Source: Buddleja alternifolia
Lineage: Eukaryota; Streptophyta; Magnoliopsida; Lamiales; Scrophulariaceae
Length of the DNA: 64,000 nt
Direction: 5' to 3'
Assembly: GCA_019426215.1 (NCBI GenBank)
Contig: CM033392.1
Location: forward strand, 34,826,814-34,890,813
Below the pieces are notes generated by a model, which saw only the letters and a list, made by a program, of their open reading frames with translations, was not told where the DNA came from and searched no databases. Shown one piece after another: positions 21,833-33,134 of this stretch; the stretch's first letter is position 1, and each line of letters opens with the position of its first letter. A program made the translations under genes and the position numbers.

Positions 21833-22110
21833 GACCTATGATAGCGGTTTTTTTGGGCCTATGACAGCGGTTTTAAACGCTGTCATAGGTACCGCTGTTA
21901 TAGGGGTGGACCTATTACAGCGATTTTTAACGGCTGTCATAGGTCCACCTATGACAGCGGTTCCTGAAAACCGCTATCATAGGGGGACCCTATGACAGCG
22001 GTTTTCAGGGAACCGCGGTGGAAAACCCAAAAATAAAATAAAATAAAGGACCTGTGGCAGCGGTTCTGCAACTATGGTAGCAGTTCCGCCACAGGTGCCA
22101 CAGCGGTTCT
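21833..22110. repeat. Left subterminal repeats of the CACTA element
   Basis: Many copies, in both orientations, of CCTATGACAGCGGTT and variants (TATTACAGCG, GTGGCAGCGGTT). In CACTA elements such repeats are the binding sites of the element's DNA-binding protein. Matching repeats lie at the right end. Confidence 0.85.
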
Positions 22111-22368
22111 GTTTTTTTTTAATTATTTATTGCCCTGTTATGATAGTGCCTGTACAGTATTTCAACTAACAACAAAACATATTCAACATAAACAAACATC
22201 ACCCCAAACTTCAATATTACCATCTCTTTCCTCCAACAATAAAATATTATAATCTCCAACAAAATGTACAATCAACTAATTAAATTACTAATGACCTTAC
22301 GAAATACAATAAATCAAATCTCAATTTACAACAAGTCACAATGTACAAAAAACTACATTACCTAATTT

Positions 22369-24088
22369 CTAAGGAGCTGCTAAGAAAATGTAACGTGCAA
22401 CTTCGCAGCGTACTTCATCAATTTGCTCATCAGTATAGAAGGATTGAGAATCCTTAAAGTACTGCAAGATATATGTATATATATAGAGATTAATTGCAAA
22501 GTGAAATAACATTTCAATTACCTACCAAAGGTTTAATAATTTCAAAAGTAATAGAATTAAGTATATATAAAGATTATGTATACCGCTGTTGGGATTATAG
22601 ATAGTCCGTGACTAATAATCTCTTTCATGAATCTCATAACGAAATAGCCACAATCCACCTCGTTGGTCTGCCGGGGGCACTACAAAAGCAATCAAAATTA
22701 CGTTGTATTAGAAGACGAACTTCTATACGAGTATATAATCTCATGAAACTAGAAAACGCTAACCTTTATAGTAAACCATTTACAGACCGAGTTTTTGGAT
22801 TTCTTGGATTGGTTGTTGCGGTTTGCACGAAATATGTGCACAGCTCTATAAAAAAATATAAAAAACAAGAAAATATGTTAAAAACAAGAAATTATGTGAA
22901 ATAAATACAATTTAAAAAAATATTAAATATAATGAATACATTGATTGAATGAAAAACTTACTGATTGAATTTTAGTATCATATCATCTCGGTATTGCGGC
23001 TCACCATGCACAGAATCCAGATAGTAAACAATCTCTTTAAATGGATCAATTGTAAGCAACAACCAATGACCCCTACAAAGCATTCAAAAGATAAGTTGAA
23101 AATTTATTTTGCGTAGCTAGTTTTACAAATTAAAGTCGAGTCTTTAGTAGCTCACCCAGTGTTGTAAGGTGCAAGAAATAACATATTCTGTTGTGCACTC
23201 TGTATCATAGCACGTGCTATGTACTGCACTTGTTGAACTGACGGGTCTGTTTGAGCAACTATGAAATGTGGGCTAAGGAACCCGAAACTTGTTTCTTTCC
23301 CTTCGGGGATCACGTAGTTAAACCACAAACACCTAAATTGAGCATAAAAAATGAATTTCGAGTAACGAAAATAATCATAGTTCAGATGTAATAAAATAAT
23401 TAAAAAACTTACTTTATGTACGCTGTAATGATAGAGGCTCCTATCTCTTTTCTACACAGAAGGTGACAGATCTCCTCCTTTCCAATGAATTCTGGGAATG
23501 AAAAATTCATAATGGCTTCGTCCATGTATATATTGATCTGGGCACCAATCTTCATCATCTTCGTGTACTTTCCCAGAAATACAAGGTCATTAGGGAGTCC
23601 ATCTAGTTGAAGATCTGCACATATGTCTACTTCATCTGCAGGCTCGGTCACTTGAGATTTTCCTTTGACAGCTGACCGCTTCGACGTCCCTAACTTATGG
23701 TTTCCAGATGATTTGGACTGTTTAAGCAAGAAAATAAAATATGAATGTTACACACCAAAGTATATTTAGTAACCTCAAACAAATTGTTATAATTTATTAA
23801 TGACTAGCTATTAATTACATACCGGTGCAGCAGTGACAATGACAAGACTCGCTGGCCAAGCAACAAAGGTACCCAGAGCATGAGAAATGGAGAATATTTC
23901 ATCATTGAGAGGGACGGGCAGGAGTGTGTTAGCCTCAACTGCAGTGTTAATGCGCACTTTCACATTGTTGGTGGCTAATTGACAGTTGTGAAGTGTTCTA
24001 TCAGTCTCTGATCCATTGTATAGCTGTCCTTTAGCCACCACACGATATGATGGAGATGAAAGTGCTAATTGACATGGAGTGATACCCT

Positions 24089-24121
<33 letters not shown>

Positions 24122-24524
24122 CAACATTATATTAGAAAGTTTTGTATGATTTACAGAAATAGAGAGTCGCAAGTTGTATGATTAATAAACAAGTTCAAAT
24201 TTTTACCTCAGGAAGCATCTTATAACCTGGTTCTGGGCTGCTATCTTTCAAAGAAATCACGTCATCTTCATGTGGCTGACGCGAGTTAGGGGCTTCCAAA
24301 ACATCAATTCGTTGTTGCATGGCAACCATAGTTTCGGAGAGGTTTTTCACTATGTTTCTCAAGTTTTCCACCTCCTTTTCTGAAGCAGGCTTTGGATCCT
24401 TAAAATAGTCTCTTTGTGAGACAAAAATTGGCAAATCTCAAGAATATAAATTTTCTAGCAACTAAGTATAAATATTGAAATAAGTCTATCATACAATTAT
24501 GAAATAAATTCAAATACCTTTCAT
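22369..24524 (-). CDS. CACTA second gene: DUF8039-like plus Ulp1-type (C48) protease, spliced
   Basis: Exons on the minus strand: 24518-24524, 24207-24409, 23823-24086, 23413-23717, 23156-23332, 22962-23072, 22764-22845, 22584-22679 and 22369-22461. All introns are GT-AG and the frame stays open throughout, giving 445 residues. After a short coiled-coil-like N-terminus (ENLRNIVKNLSETMVAMQQR) comes a DUF8039-like part (TLLPVPLNDE, GTFVAWP), then the protease. The catalytic set is visible: His in GGHW, Asp in YYLDS, Gln in PRQTNEVDCG and Cys in DCG. Proteins of this kind accompany TNP2 transposases in plant CACTA elements; the protease's role there is unsettled. The first exon, whose ATG overlaps the transposase stop, is the least certain part; upstream exons could exist. 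Confidence 0.8.
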
Positions 24525-27500
24525 CGTTTTCTTTTTGTCGTTGGCTTAGCAGTCTTTTGCTTCCCATCGGTACGACCATTTTTTTTAGTACGGCGACGAA
24601 CTGACGGATTAATCCATATCCCCTCTTGGTGATCTTGTCGCATATACAATTCATCATCACTTATATCCAAGTCATCGTCACTATCAATTGATTGTGAATC
24701 ACCTAATGAGATAGGGTTTTCTCCATCATCTTCACTTTCTTCATAATCACCATCAATACATGTATTTTTGTTTGCAGATAAAACAATGGACCACCTCTTA
24801 TCAATAGGATCGGTAACAAAAAACACTTGTTTAGCTTGTGACGCTAAAATGAAAGGTTCATCTTTGTATCCCACCCTTTCAAGGTCTACTCGAGTGAAGC
24901 CTATTTCACTATTATCGACACCATGTTTATTGTCAACCCACCTACACCCAAATACAGGCACTCGAAACCAACTATAATCAAGCTCCCATATACGTTCAAT
25001 CACCCCGTAATATGATAAATCGGCATAGATAGGATTATTATCTTTCGCACTTGAGATATGCATTGCTTGAGCTACAAGACTCACACCACTATTCTGCATT
25101 GTACTTCGTTCATCTTGGTCTTTTGTATAGAATGTGCGACCATTTATACGATAACCTGAATAACAAAATACTAGTCTGTCCAGACCCATCGACAGTCGTG
25201 TCAATTTATCTGAAACTGAAAGCTGTGGATTCTCTTTCTGTTTTTCTTCAAAATGCTTTCGGAACCAATCGATGAAACTCTTATTATGCTCTCTTGAAAT
25301 CCAACTCTCATTTTTAATTGGATTGAATCTCCTAAGTTGGTTCTTATGCTCTTCAACATATGGGTCAACCTCATCGGTGTTGTGGAGCACATATAGGTGT
25401 GCCTGATCCCTTTGTGTAATATGAACACTAACTAATTGCTTTCCCATTAATCCGACTCCTTCTCTTCCCCCTCCCACAACATGAGACTTTGGAAGCTCTG
25501 TAACATTAGAATCTGTCAGATACTCTGTGCAAAATGTAATGGCTTCATCAACTATGTACCGTTCAACAATGCAACCTTCCGGTCGACTACGATTTTTCAC
25601 GTAGCCTTTCAATACCTTCTTATAACGCTCGGCTGGATACATAGATCTCATAAAAGCCGGTCCACACAGTTGAGTCTCTCTAACCAAGTGAATGGGTTGT
25701 TGAGTCATTATATCAAAAAAAGCAGGTGGAAAATACATTTTAAGCTCACACAAAGTGATGACAATTTGTTTTTGAAGTGCAGGAAATTGCTCAGGATCAA
25801 ACACCTTGCTCCACATTGCTTTGAAGAAGAAACACAATTTAGTTATCGTGTCTCTCACCTTTTTTGGCAAAATGGCCCGTATAGCAATTGGTAGCAAATG
25901 ATCCATGATTACATGACAATCGTGAGTCTTCAAGTGCTTTAGCTTCAAATCCTTCATTGATACAAGACTGCTAATGTTTGAAGAATACCCTTCTGGAACT
26001 TTCACTCCATTTAGAAACTCACATAATGTAATTTTTTCTTTCCTGGCTAGAGTGTGAGCTGTTGGAGGCAAATAAGTACGTTTCCCCTTATTTGTTGGTG
26101 CTAATTTTCCTCTTATCTTCATTTCAACCAAGTCTAACCGTGCCTTTACGCCATCTTTTGTCTTTCTAGGCACATTTAGAAGTGTTCCAATGACGCTATC
26201 AAATACATTTTTCTCAATATGCATTATATCGAGAAAATGTCTAACATGTAAAGACGTCCAATACGGCAACTCAAAGAAAATTGACCTTTTTTTCCACCCA
26301 GTTTTTGCAAGGCCACATGCAAAAGTCTTTCCAAATTTAACCTCCAAGTCTCTTACATTTTCAAACACTTCTTCACCAGTTAAGCACTTAGGAGCTCAGC
26401 CTTTTTCTATATTCCCATTGAAAGCTTTCTTCCACCGACGATATCGATGGTTCGGATTTAGCCATCTCCGATGCCCTTGGAATGCATATTTCTGGTAGTG
26501 TGTCAATCGATATTGATCTGTACTCTTGACACATATGGGGCATCCACATTGGCCATGTACACCAAATCCCTCGAGGTTTGCTCTTGCCGGAAAATCATTG
26601 ATTGTTCCAAATAACATGACTCTGAGATTAAAATTTTCTTCTCTCAACCCGTCATATACTTGAACAACGGTGTCCCACAACACCTTCAAATCCTCAATTA
26701 AAGGAGCCAAGTAGACATCTATATCATTTCCAGGTTGTTTCGGCCCAGAAATGAGTATAGGCATCATTATATGCTCTCGCTTCATGTATCGCGATGGGGG
26801 AAGGTTGTAGATCATCAAAATCACCGGCCATGTACTATGTGAGCTACTTTGCAAGCCATGAGGGTTCATGCCATCTGTAGCCAATACAAGGCGCAGGTTT
26901 CTTGATTCTTCACCAAATTCAGGGAAATCATCATCAATCTTTTTCCATTGAGGAAAATCTGAGGGATGTCGAATCTTGTCATCTTCAATCCTTTCTTCAA
27001 GCCTTCTATCAGCATGCCATGTCAAGTCCTTGGCTAACTCTTTACTACTGTACATGCGCTTAAATCTTGATATTATAGGCAAATACCACATGGTTTTGAC
27101 AGGCACAGATCCATTCTTCTTGTACCGTGAGGCGCCACATTTTGGACAGGCCTTCAATGATGCATAGTCAATTCTAAATAATACGCAATCATTGAGACAT
27201 GCATGTATCCTCTCATATCCCATACCAATTGAGGTTAACATCCGTTTAGCCTCATAAGTACGATTAGGTAACACATTATCCTCAGGTAGCATGCTTTTTA
27301 ATAAACCAAGCAAGTCTGTGAAACTCTTATCACTCCACCCATTGTTGGCTTTTAACTTGGATAGGTTAAGAACTGCTTTCAATCTCGTGAATTTACTACC
27401 ACTATACAATGGTGTCTTTGAATCACTTGTCAAATTGTCAAACATTTTAGGACAATTTCGCAAATCCTCCTCAATCACATTTGTCATCTCCTCCAAACGA

Positions 27501-27802
27501 TCAGGCTCATAATCATTCATGTTGAAATCGTGTGATGGATATGATGTACCACCCAAATCATCCAACGGGACACTGCTTTCACCGTGTCTTGTCCAACGTT
27601 TGTAGCTTTTATCAATTCCATTACACACCAAATGATCTTCCAACTCACGTGGATTAATTCTCTTTCCAAAACAACAACGTAAACACGGGCAAGTGATCCT
27701 AGTTCAATCTGGTGCATGGTCAACCGCAAACTTTATGAACTCTTTCACACCTTTCTCATACTGTTTCGACATACGATTTGCTAAAATCCAATTTCGATCC
27801 AT
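24521..27802 (-). pseudogene. CACTA TNP2-type transposase with two in-frame stops
   Basis: One frame of 1,094 codons from the ATG at 27802 to TGA at 24521-24523, with no frameshift but TGA at codon 33 (27704-27706) and codon 469 (26396-26398). Domains in order: Transpos_assoc (about 1-80, CPCLRC), Transposase_21 (about 200-470, with LATDGMNPHG and GTINDFPARANLEGFG), then LHVRHFLDIMHIEKN. DUF4218 follows (about 600-750, THDCHVIMDHLLP and AFMRSMYPAERY). DUF4216 is near 860-990 (YYGVIERIWELDY), and the tail is acidic then basic. It would cut and join element ends. Both stops are single-base changes in an otherwise clean frame, so decay is recent, or the stops lie in introns I did not resolve. 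Confidence 0.88.
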
Positions 27803-28180
27803 TTTGATTCTGAATTAATCAAATTAAACAATTTTATCATCAGTTGATAGTTAAATTAATTAAATAATTTTTATTTTAATTTATTTCCCATTATTCTAAA
27901 AAAAATTCGGCAGAGTAACAACGCAAAAATTACTACCAAGTTCTCGACTTAATCTTCACCCGGGTAGGTTGAATCCAACAAAATTCAGATCTTACGATCC
28001 GCTAAAATCCAATTTCGATCTTAATTAATTTAATTAAACAATTTTAACATCAGTTTAGTCAAATTATTTAAACTATTTTCATTTTAATTTATTTCACGTT
28101 ATCCTAAAAAAAATTCGGCAGAGTACCGACGTAAAAATTTCTACCAAGTTCTCGACTTAATATTCCCCCAAACTTGCAAC
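27780..28180. repeat. Tandem duplication covering the transposase 5' end
   Basis: 27780-27960 and 28001-28175 are diverged copies offset by about 221 bp (both start GCTAAAATCCAATTTCGATC; both later read AATTCGGCAGAGTA and TACCAAGTTCTCGACTTAAT). Only the inner copy retains the transposase ATG, so the outer one is a duplicated leader/promoter piece. Confidence 0.8.
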
Positions 28181-28199
28181 CAACAAAATTCGTATATTT

Positions 28200-28640
28200 C
28201 AACCACAACAAACCCAATATTATAATCTTCCACCCACAACAAACCCAAAATGCCGATCTTACTATACGAAAATATTGATCACCAGTTGGATCACATAAAA
28301 CATCATATTTCTACAAATATTGATCACCAGTTGGATCAAATAAATCACATAAAACTAAAAATAAAGCACCATTTTATAAAAATATTTGTAGAAAAGTTGA
28401 ATCACATAAAGCATCATATTTCCAACAACTACAAATATTGATCACCAGTCGGATCACATAAATCACATAAAACTATAAATAAAACATCAAATTTTCAGCA
28501 ACTAAGTATAAATATAGATCATCAGTTGGATCAATGTACCCTAAACCACCAAATAACCACAATTTAATCTCAAATCAAACGGAATTAACACCCGACTAAC
28601 TAAAATTAATACTAAATTCATTCAAATTTCTAATTCCCTT
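28200..28640. repeat. Irregular tandem repeats in the CACTA 5' region
   Basis: The phrase AATATTGATCACCAGTTGG followed by ATCACATAAA recurs near 28268, 28317, 28434 and, altered, 28511, with CATCATATTTC in between. No coding potential is seen. Confidence 0.7.
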
Positions 28641-28669
28641 AAATTTTTTAATAAATAGGCAAATTTCTA

Positions 28670-28990
28670 GAATATATACACAGATATATACATACACCCA
28701 CATATACACAAATATATACATACACCCACACATACACAAATATATATACATATACACCCACATATACACAAATATACGCACACATACAAAAATATATATA
28801 CATACACCCATATACACACAAATACACTCACACATACACAAATATATATACACCCACACATACACAAATATATATACATACACCCATATATACACAAATA
28901 CACAAATATATATACATACACTCATATATGCATACACCCACATATACATACATCTATATATACTCTATGTGTGTGTGTGTGTATATATAT
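28670..28990. repeat. Minisatellite/microsatellite, (CA)(TA)-rich
   Basis: About 30-bp units built from ACACAAATATATACATACAC and CCACATAT, followed by (TG)n and (TA)n. It creates long low-complexity Tyr/Val/Ile/Cys frames that are not genes. Confidence 0.9.
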
Positions 28991-29394
28991 ATTTATATTT
29001 ATCTAAAAGAAAATACCAAAACTAAATGGACCACGGCGGCGGAAGCGGAGGTGGGCGGCGGCGGCGGCGGTCGCACTATCTATCTATATATGTATAGAGT
29101 TAATTTTATATATATAGAGAATATATACATATATATGCACATATATATATAGAAAGAGAAAGAGAAAGAGAGAGAGATAATACCGGAGTGACGGCGGCGG
29201 ACGGTGGAGTAGCGGCAACCGGCGGCGCGAAAGAGAAGTAGATCGAGAGAAACCGAGAGAGAGAGAAGTACATCTAGAAATAGAGAGAGAAACCGAGAGT
29301 GAGAAGTAGATCTAGAGATAGAGAGAGAAACCGAGAGGGGCGGCGGACGGTGGTGGTGGTGGTGAGAGAGAGGGGGGGCGGGTTGTAGAAAACC
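28991..29394. other. CGG-rich and GA-rich CACTA upstream region
   Basis: Contains CGGCGG runs (29030-29070, 29195-29230), TA-rich spacers and GAGA-type repeats (29150-29340). It lies upstream of the minus-strand transposase within the element, where the promoter should be. No gene is seen. Confidence 0.5.
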
Positions 29395-29660
29395 CGGCCC
29401 CTGTGCCAGCGGTTCAGCCAGAACATGTGTGGCCGAACCGCTGCCACAAAGTACACTTGTGGAAGCGGTTTGGCCAAAATCGCTGCCACAAAATAACTTG
29501 TGGCAGCAGTTTTGGCCGAACCGCTGTCGCGTTCAATTTTTTTTTTCTGACACCTATGACAGCGTTTCGGCTTGAACCGCTGTCATAGGTCCGAACCGAG
29601 TACCACCTATTACAGCAGTTTTCAAAACCGCTGTCATAGGTACGCTGTAATAGGACTTTT
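29395..29660. repeat. Right subterminal repeats of the CACTA element
   Basis: Repeats of TGTGGCAGCGGTT/GAACCGCTGCCACA and CTATGACAGCGG in both orientations up to the right terminus at 29671, mirroring 21833-22110. Confidence 0.85.
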
Positions 29661-29674
29661 TTGTGGTAGTGTGT

Positions 29675-30408
29675 AGTGTGAGATAGTCCTTAGACCTGAG
29701 ATGTCAATGGAAAGGGTATTACCTAGTATATTTTAATATGCACGTGCACGACACAGTCATAGTTTATAAGGTTATTAGGGTTCGACCATCGCCATACCCT
29801 AGACAATAGATGAGAAACTGATGAAGGGATTCTACTCACATGACGATCGTAGCTCAGACAGTTTTGATTTTCATCAAGACATCTAGGAAGTCGTTGTAAC
29901 GTTGCTAGACATCGAACCACGACTAATAGGGCCTAGGGTTAATTTGGTGAAGTTAATCCAAGGTTTAGTTAATTATTGATAATAATTAATCTAGCCTATG
30001 GGAGGACTTATTGCTAGTTTTTCAATGAGTCTGAGGGGTCACACACATAACTTAGTGTAGTACCTATTGGCTAGTTCATTCTTTGTGAATTAATGGAGGG
30101 ATTAATTAAATGGATTTAATTGATTAAGAAAAGGGAATTTAATTATATGGTATTAATTAATGGTCCTATAATTTAACATTAGAATATTAAATTGGGAAGG
30201 ATTAATTAAATAATATAAGAAAGAAAAATAAAATATATATATATACATATATGTGTGCGTGTGCGTGTGTATGTATGTGTGAAATTTTGGTGAAAAGATT
30301 TGTCTTGTTCAGCAAGATTATATAAATATATATATTAATATCTTATAAATATATTTGGGAAGATCTTTTAGTTGGTTAAGATAACTAATTAAAAGGAAAG
30401 ATCTTATA

Positions 30409-30444
<36 letters not shown>

Positions 30445-30678
30445 ATATTAGATAGATATGATAATATCTAATTAGCTGCAAAGGAGTCCAACTAATTGAG
30501 GAAAGAGAATAAAAGAAAGGAAAATGTAATATATCTATATATATATATATATTAATATCTTATAAATGTATTTGGGAAGATCTTTTAGTTGGTTAAGGTA
30601 ACTAATTAAAAGGAAAGATCTTATAAGGGAAGATCTTTTAGTTGGTTAAGATAACTAATTAAAAGGAAAGATCTTATA

Positions 30679-30715
<37 letters not shown>

Positions 30716-30798
30716 AATATTAGATAGATATGGGAATATCTAATTAGCTGGAAAGGAGTCTAACTAATTGAAGAAAGAGAATAAAAGAAAAGAAAACG

Positions 30799-30834
<36 letters not shown>

Positions 30835-31393
30835 CACATGCACGCCCCCTATTTTTTTAGGGAAGAGGCGTGCATGTGTGTATTTGGTTCCACTAATGTG
30901 GACTCTATATATATACTTGTATTTCACTCTTTTTAAAATAATAAAGGATCAATTGAAAAACATACAAGTCTTTTTCTATTATTTCTCTCCTCTTTTTCTT
31001 TCACAAGAATTCTTCAAACTCATGTGTTGAGTACGAAAAACACTAAAATAAATTCCTAATCCTTTTTCCGCAAAAAGCCAAAATTAGATATTCTCTGGGC
31101 TAGCACTGGTGGAGATAATCGAGGGTATGAGCTAGGGTGTGGATAAACTTAGAGACGCAACACTTGGGGCATTAGTGCATATCCAATTCGGAGAGGTGTA
31201 GCAGGGAGTAGCTTAAAAAGACGTTGCTGCTTTAAGTCTTTCGAGAGGTAAACACGACAAAATCTTCCTTTAGGATAGTTTTGAATTCGATAGTACCACG
31301 TCTGCCAAGCCCTAATTTCAGGATATCACTTTTAATTTTTAAATCTGTATTTTTCACTGTGTCGGCATTCCCGGGGTTGTACCAATCCCAACA
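29675..31393 (+). mobile_element. Copia element A 5' LTR, right part
   Basis: Continues the LTR after the CACTA insertion and ends TACCAATCCCAACA at 31393. A TATA box (TATATATATA, 30906-30915) precedes the likely R region. The PBS follows two bases later. Together the parts give an LTR of about 2.15 kb, enlarged by local tandem duplications. Confidence 0.85.
30320..30835. repeat. Tandem duplications with (AT)n runs in the element A LTR
   Basis: A block (TTGGGAAGATCTTTTAGTTG, then an (AT)n run, then AGATAGATATG and TCTAATTAGCTG) is repeated as a unit of roughly 220-260 bp. A smaller ~60-bp part is present a third time (30560-30680). Three (AT)n runs of 20-30 bp are included. Confidence 0.8.
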
Positions 31394-31394
31394 A

Positions 31395-31406
31395 TGGTAT
31401 CAGAGC
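31395..31406 (+). other. Primer-binding site of Copia element A
   Basis: TGGTATCAGAGC, complementary to the 3' part of initiator tRNA-Met as in most plant Copia elements, one base after the LTR end. Confidence 0.95.
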
Positions 31407-32327
31407 CAAGGTTTTGACAAGACTCAGATTCTTTTCGTGTTTATATGCTTTAAAAATATGTTTTTATTGCATATTGGAATTATTGGATTTTTTGTTTAAT
31501 TTTTGGATCTGTTGATTTGGAATTAATCTGAAATCAAAGGGTTGGGTTTTTATGTTTTGTTTTAAACAAAAAAAAAAAAAAGGCGTCGCTGTCATGGCAG
31601 TGCTATAGAAACAACGCTGATGCACGACTGCGACGGTTGTTTACCATCACAGCGAGGGGCTAAGACGGCGCGTGCGTAGGCAGCAGCGGCAGTGTGCGCA
31701 CGCGCCACAAGCGTCGTGAATGGCGCTGCTCCGGTAGCGCATGAGGAGGCGGCCCGTGATTTGACCTAAGGGGTCGAAATGTAATTTTGCCTATTTCCAA
31801 GTGTTTTTCGTTGTAATTGTGTTTTAGGCCTTGGGTTGTTTTTGCAATTTAAATTTAAAAGCGCAACCCTAATTTGTGATTTTATAAAATTACATTTTTT
31901 GAATCTCAAATTAAAATTGTTTTAAGTTTATTCTAAAAATTGGATATTTCAAAATTAAGGGTTTTTATTTAATTGTGGAAGTGGCAATAAAATGGAAATT
32001 TTATTAATTTTCGAGACTGAATAAAAATGTTTTTAGATTAATTAAAAAAGTATGACTTTTTTATGTGGGTTTCTAAAATTGGTTTTTAGAAATTACATTC
32101 TTTGGATTCATTAATTAATTTGATTATCCTTAATTAAAGACGGTGAATATTAATTCATGTTTGCAAGTTGGCATGTTTATGTGATTATGTGGTGATCTGG
32201 GTTGAGCCATAGCCTAGTCGTTGTTATGATTTGAGGCTTGCATGCCATGTTTTCTTTTCTTGTAATTGAAAGGGAAATGTTTTCTTTAATTGTAATTTTA
32301 TGAAGACGAAGATGGAGATGTTCAAGC
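31407..32327 (+). other. Leader of Copia element A, first part
   Basis: Untranslated region between the PBS and gag, interrupted by the CACTA-like element at 32328. A GC-rich patch at 31580-31760 stands out in AT-rich DNA. No open gene. Confidence 0.6.
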
Positions 32328-33076
32328 CACTACAACAGAAATGCTCTGTTGGGACACAAATAAGATTCCAATATGATACATATTAAGGCACTTCCAGTTT
32401 TTGAGGCACTTATATTAAGCCCCACGTGGTTTGCCGTCACGTAAATTTATGGGACGCTTAAAGCGCCTCTACATCATTATGTATCTGGACACTTATCTGT
32501 GTATCAATACTGCGATTTTGGGACACTCATTTGTGTCCTTACATCTGACTTTAAAATTTTAATTACACCTCTTTGGAGGCACTTATATGTGTCTTTAAAC
32601 TTACCGAGACACTAATATATGTCTAATTATTGTGTCCGAATTGGGCAATTTTGATATTGTACCTAAACCTATATATGTCGAAGTTCCATTTCCAATCAAA
32701 ATCATATGAACCCAGAAAAAAGATAGCATATGTAACGAAGGCAATGAAGAATTCCAAAGATCAAAACAAACTAAATTGCAATATTCATTCATTTGATCAA
32801 AAATTCATTCAACAAAGTCAAACAAAATATATGTCTTTTAGTAGATGCAAATACAATCACATGTAATATTCTAGTAATACAAGAGAGTTTCAAATGCAAT
32901 GCACCATCTCAAAGTTCTTCTCTATCAAAGACAATAGGCATAATAGAAGCTTCATTTGGCCAAAAGCTCTAGCATGGCCAGCACCCGGTATTGGATCAAT
33001 CAATACTTTCACCGAACTTTCATCGAACGTGATCTGAATATAAGAGGATATACACCAATATCACAAGTAATTCGTT

Positions 33077-33134
<58 letters not shown>

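Larger units (their letters stand above)
21818..29671 (-). mobile_element. CACTA (En/Spm) transposon, 7.85 kb, two-gene
   Basis: Ends are CACTACTACAAAAATGACC at 21818 and, in reverse complement, CACTACCACAAAAAAGTCC at 29671. The target duplication TGT is perfect (21815-21817 and 29672-29674). Both subterminal regions are packed with CTATGACAGCGGTT-type repeats. It encodes a TNP2-type transposase and a second, spliced gene with a Ulp1 protease domain, both on the minus strand. It is inserted in the 5' LTR of Copia element A. Confidence 0.96.

Noticed and set aside
28596..28949. Open frames rich in Tyr, Val, Ile and Cys on the minus strand
   Set aside because: They are translations of a (CA)(TA)-type minisatellite and have no protein-like composition.
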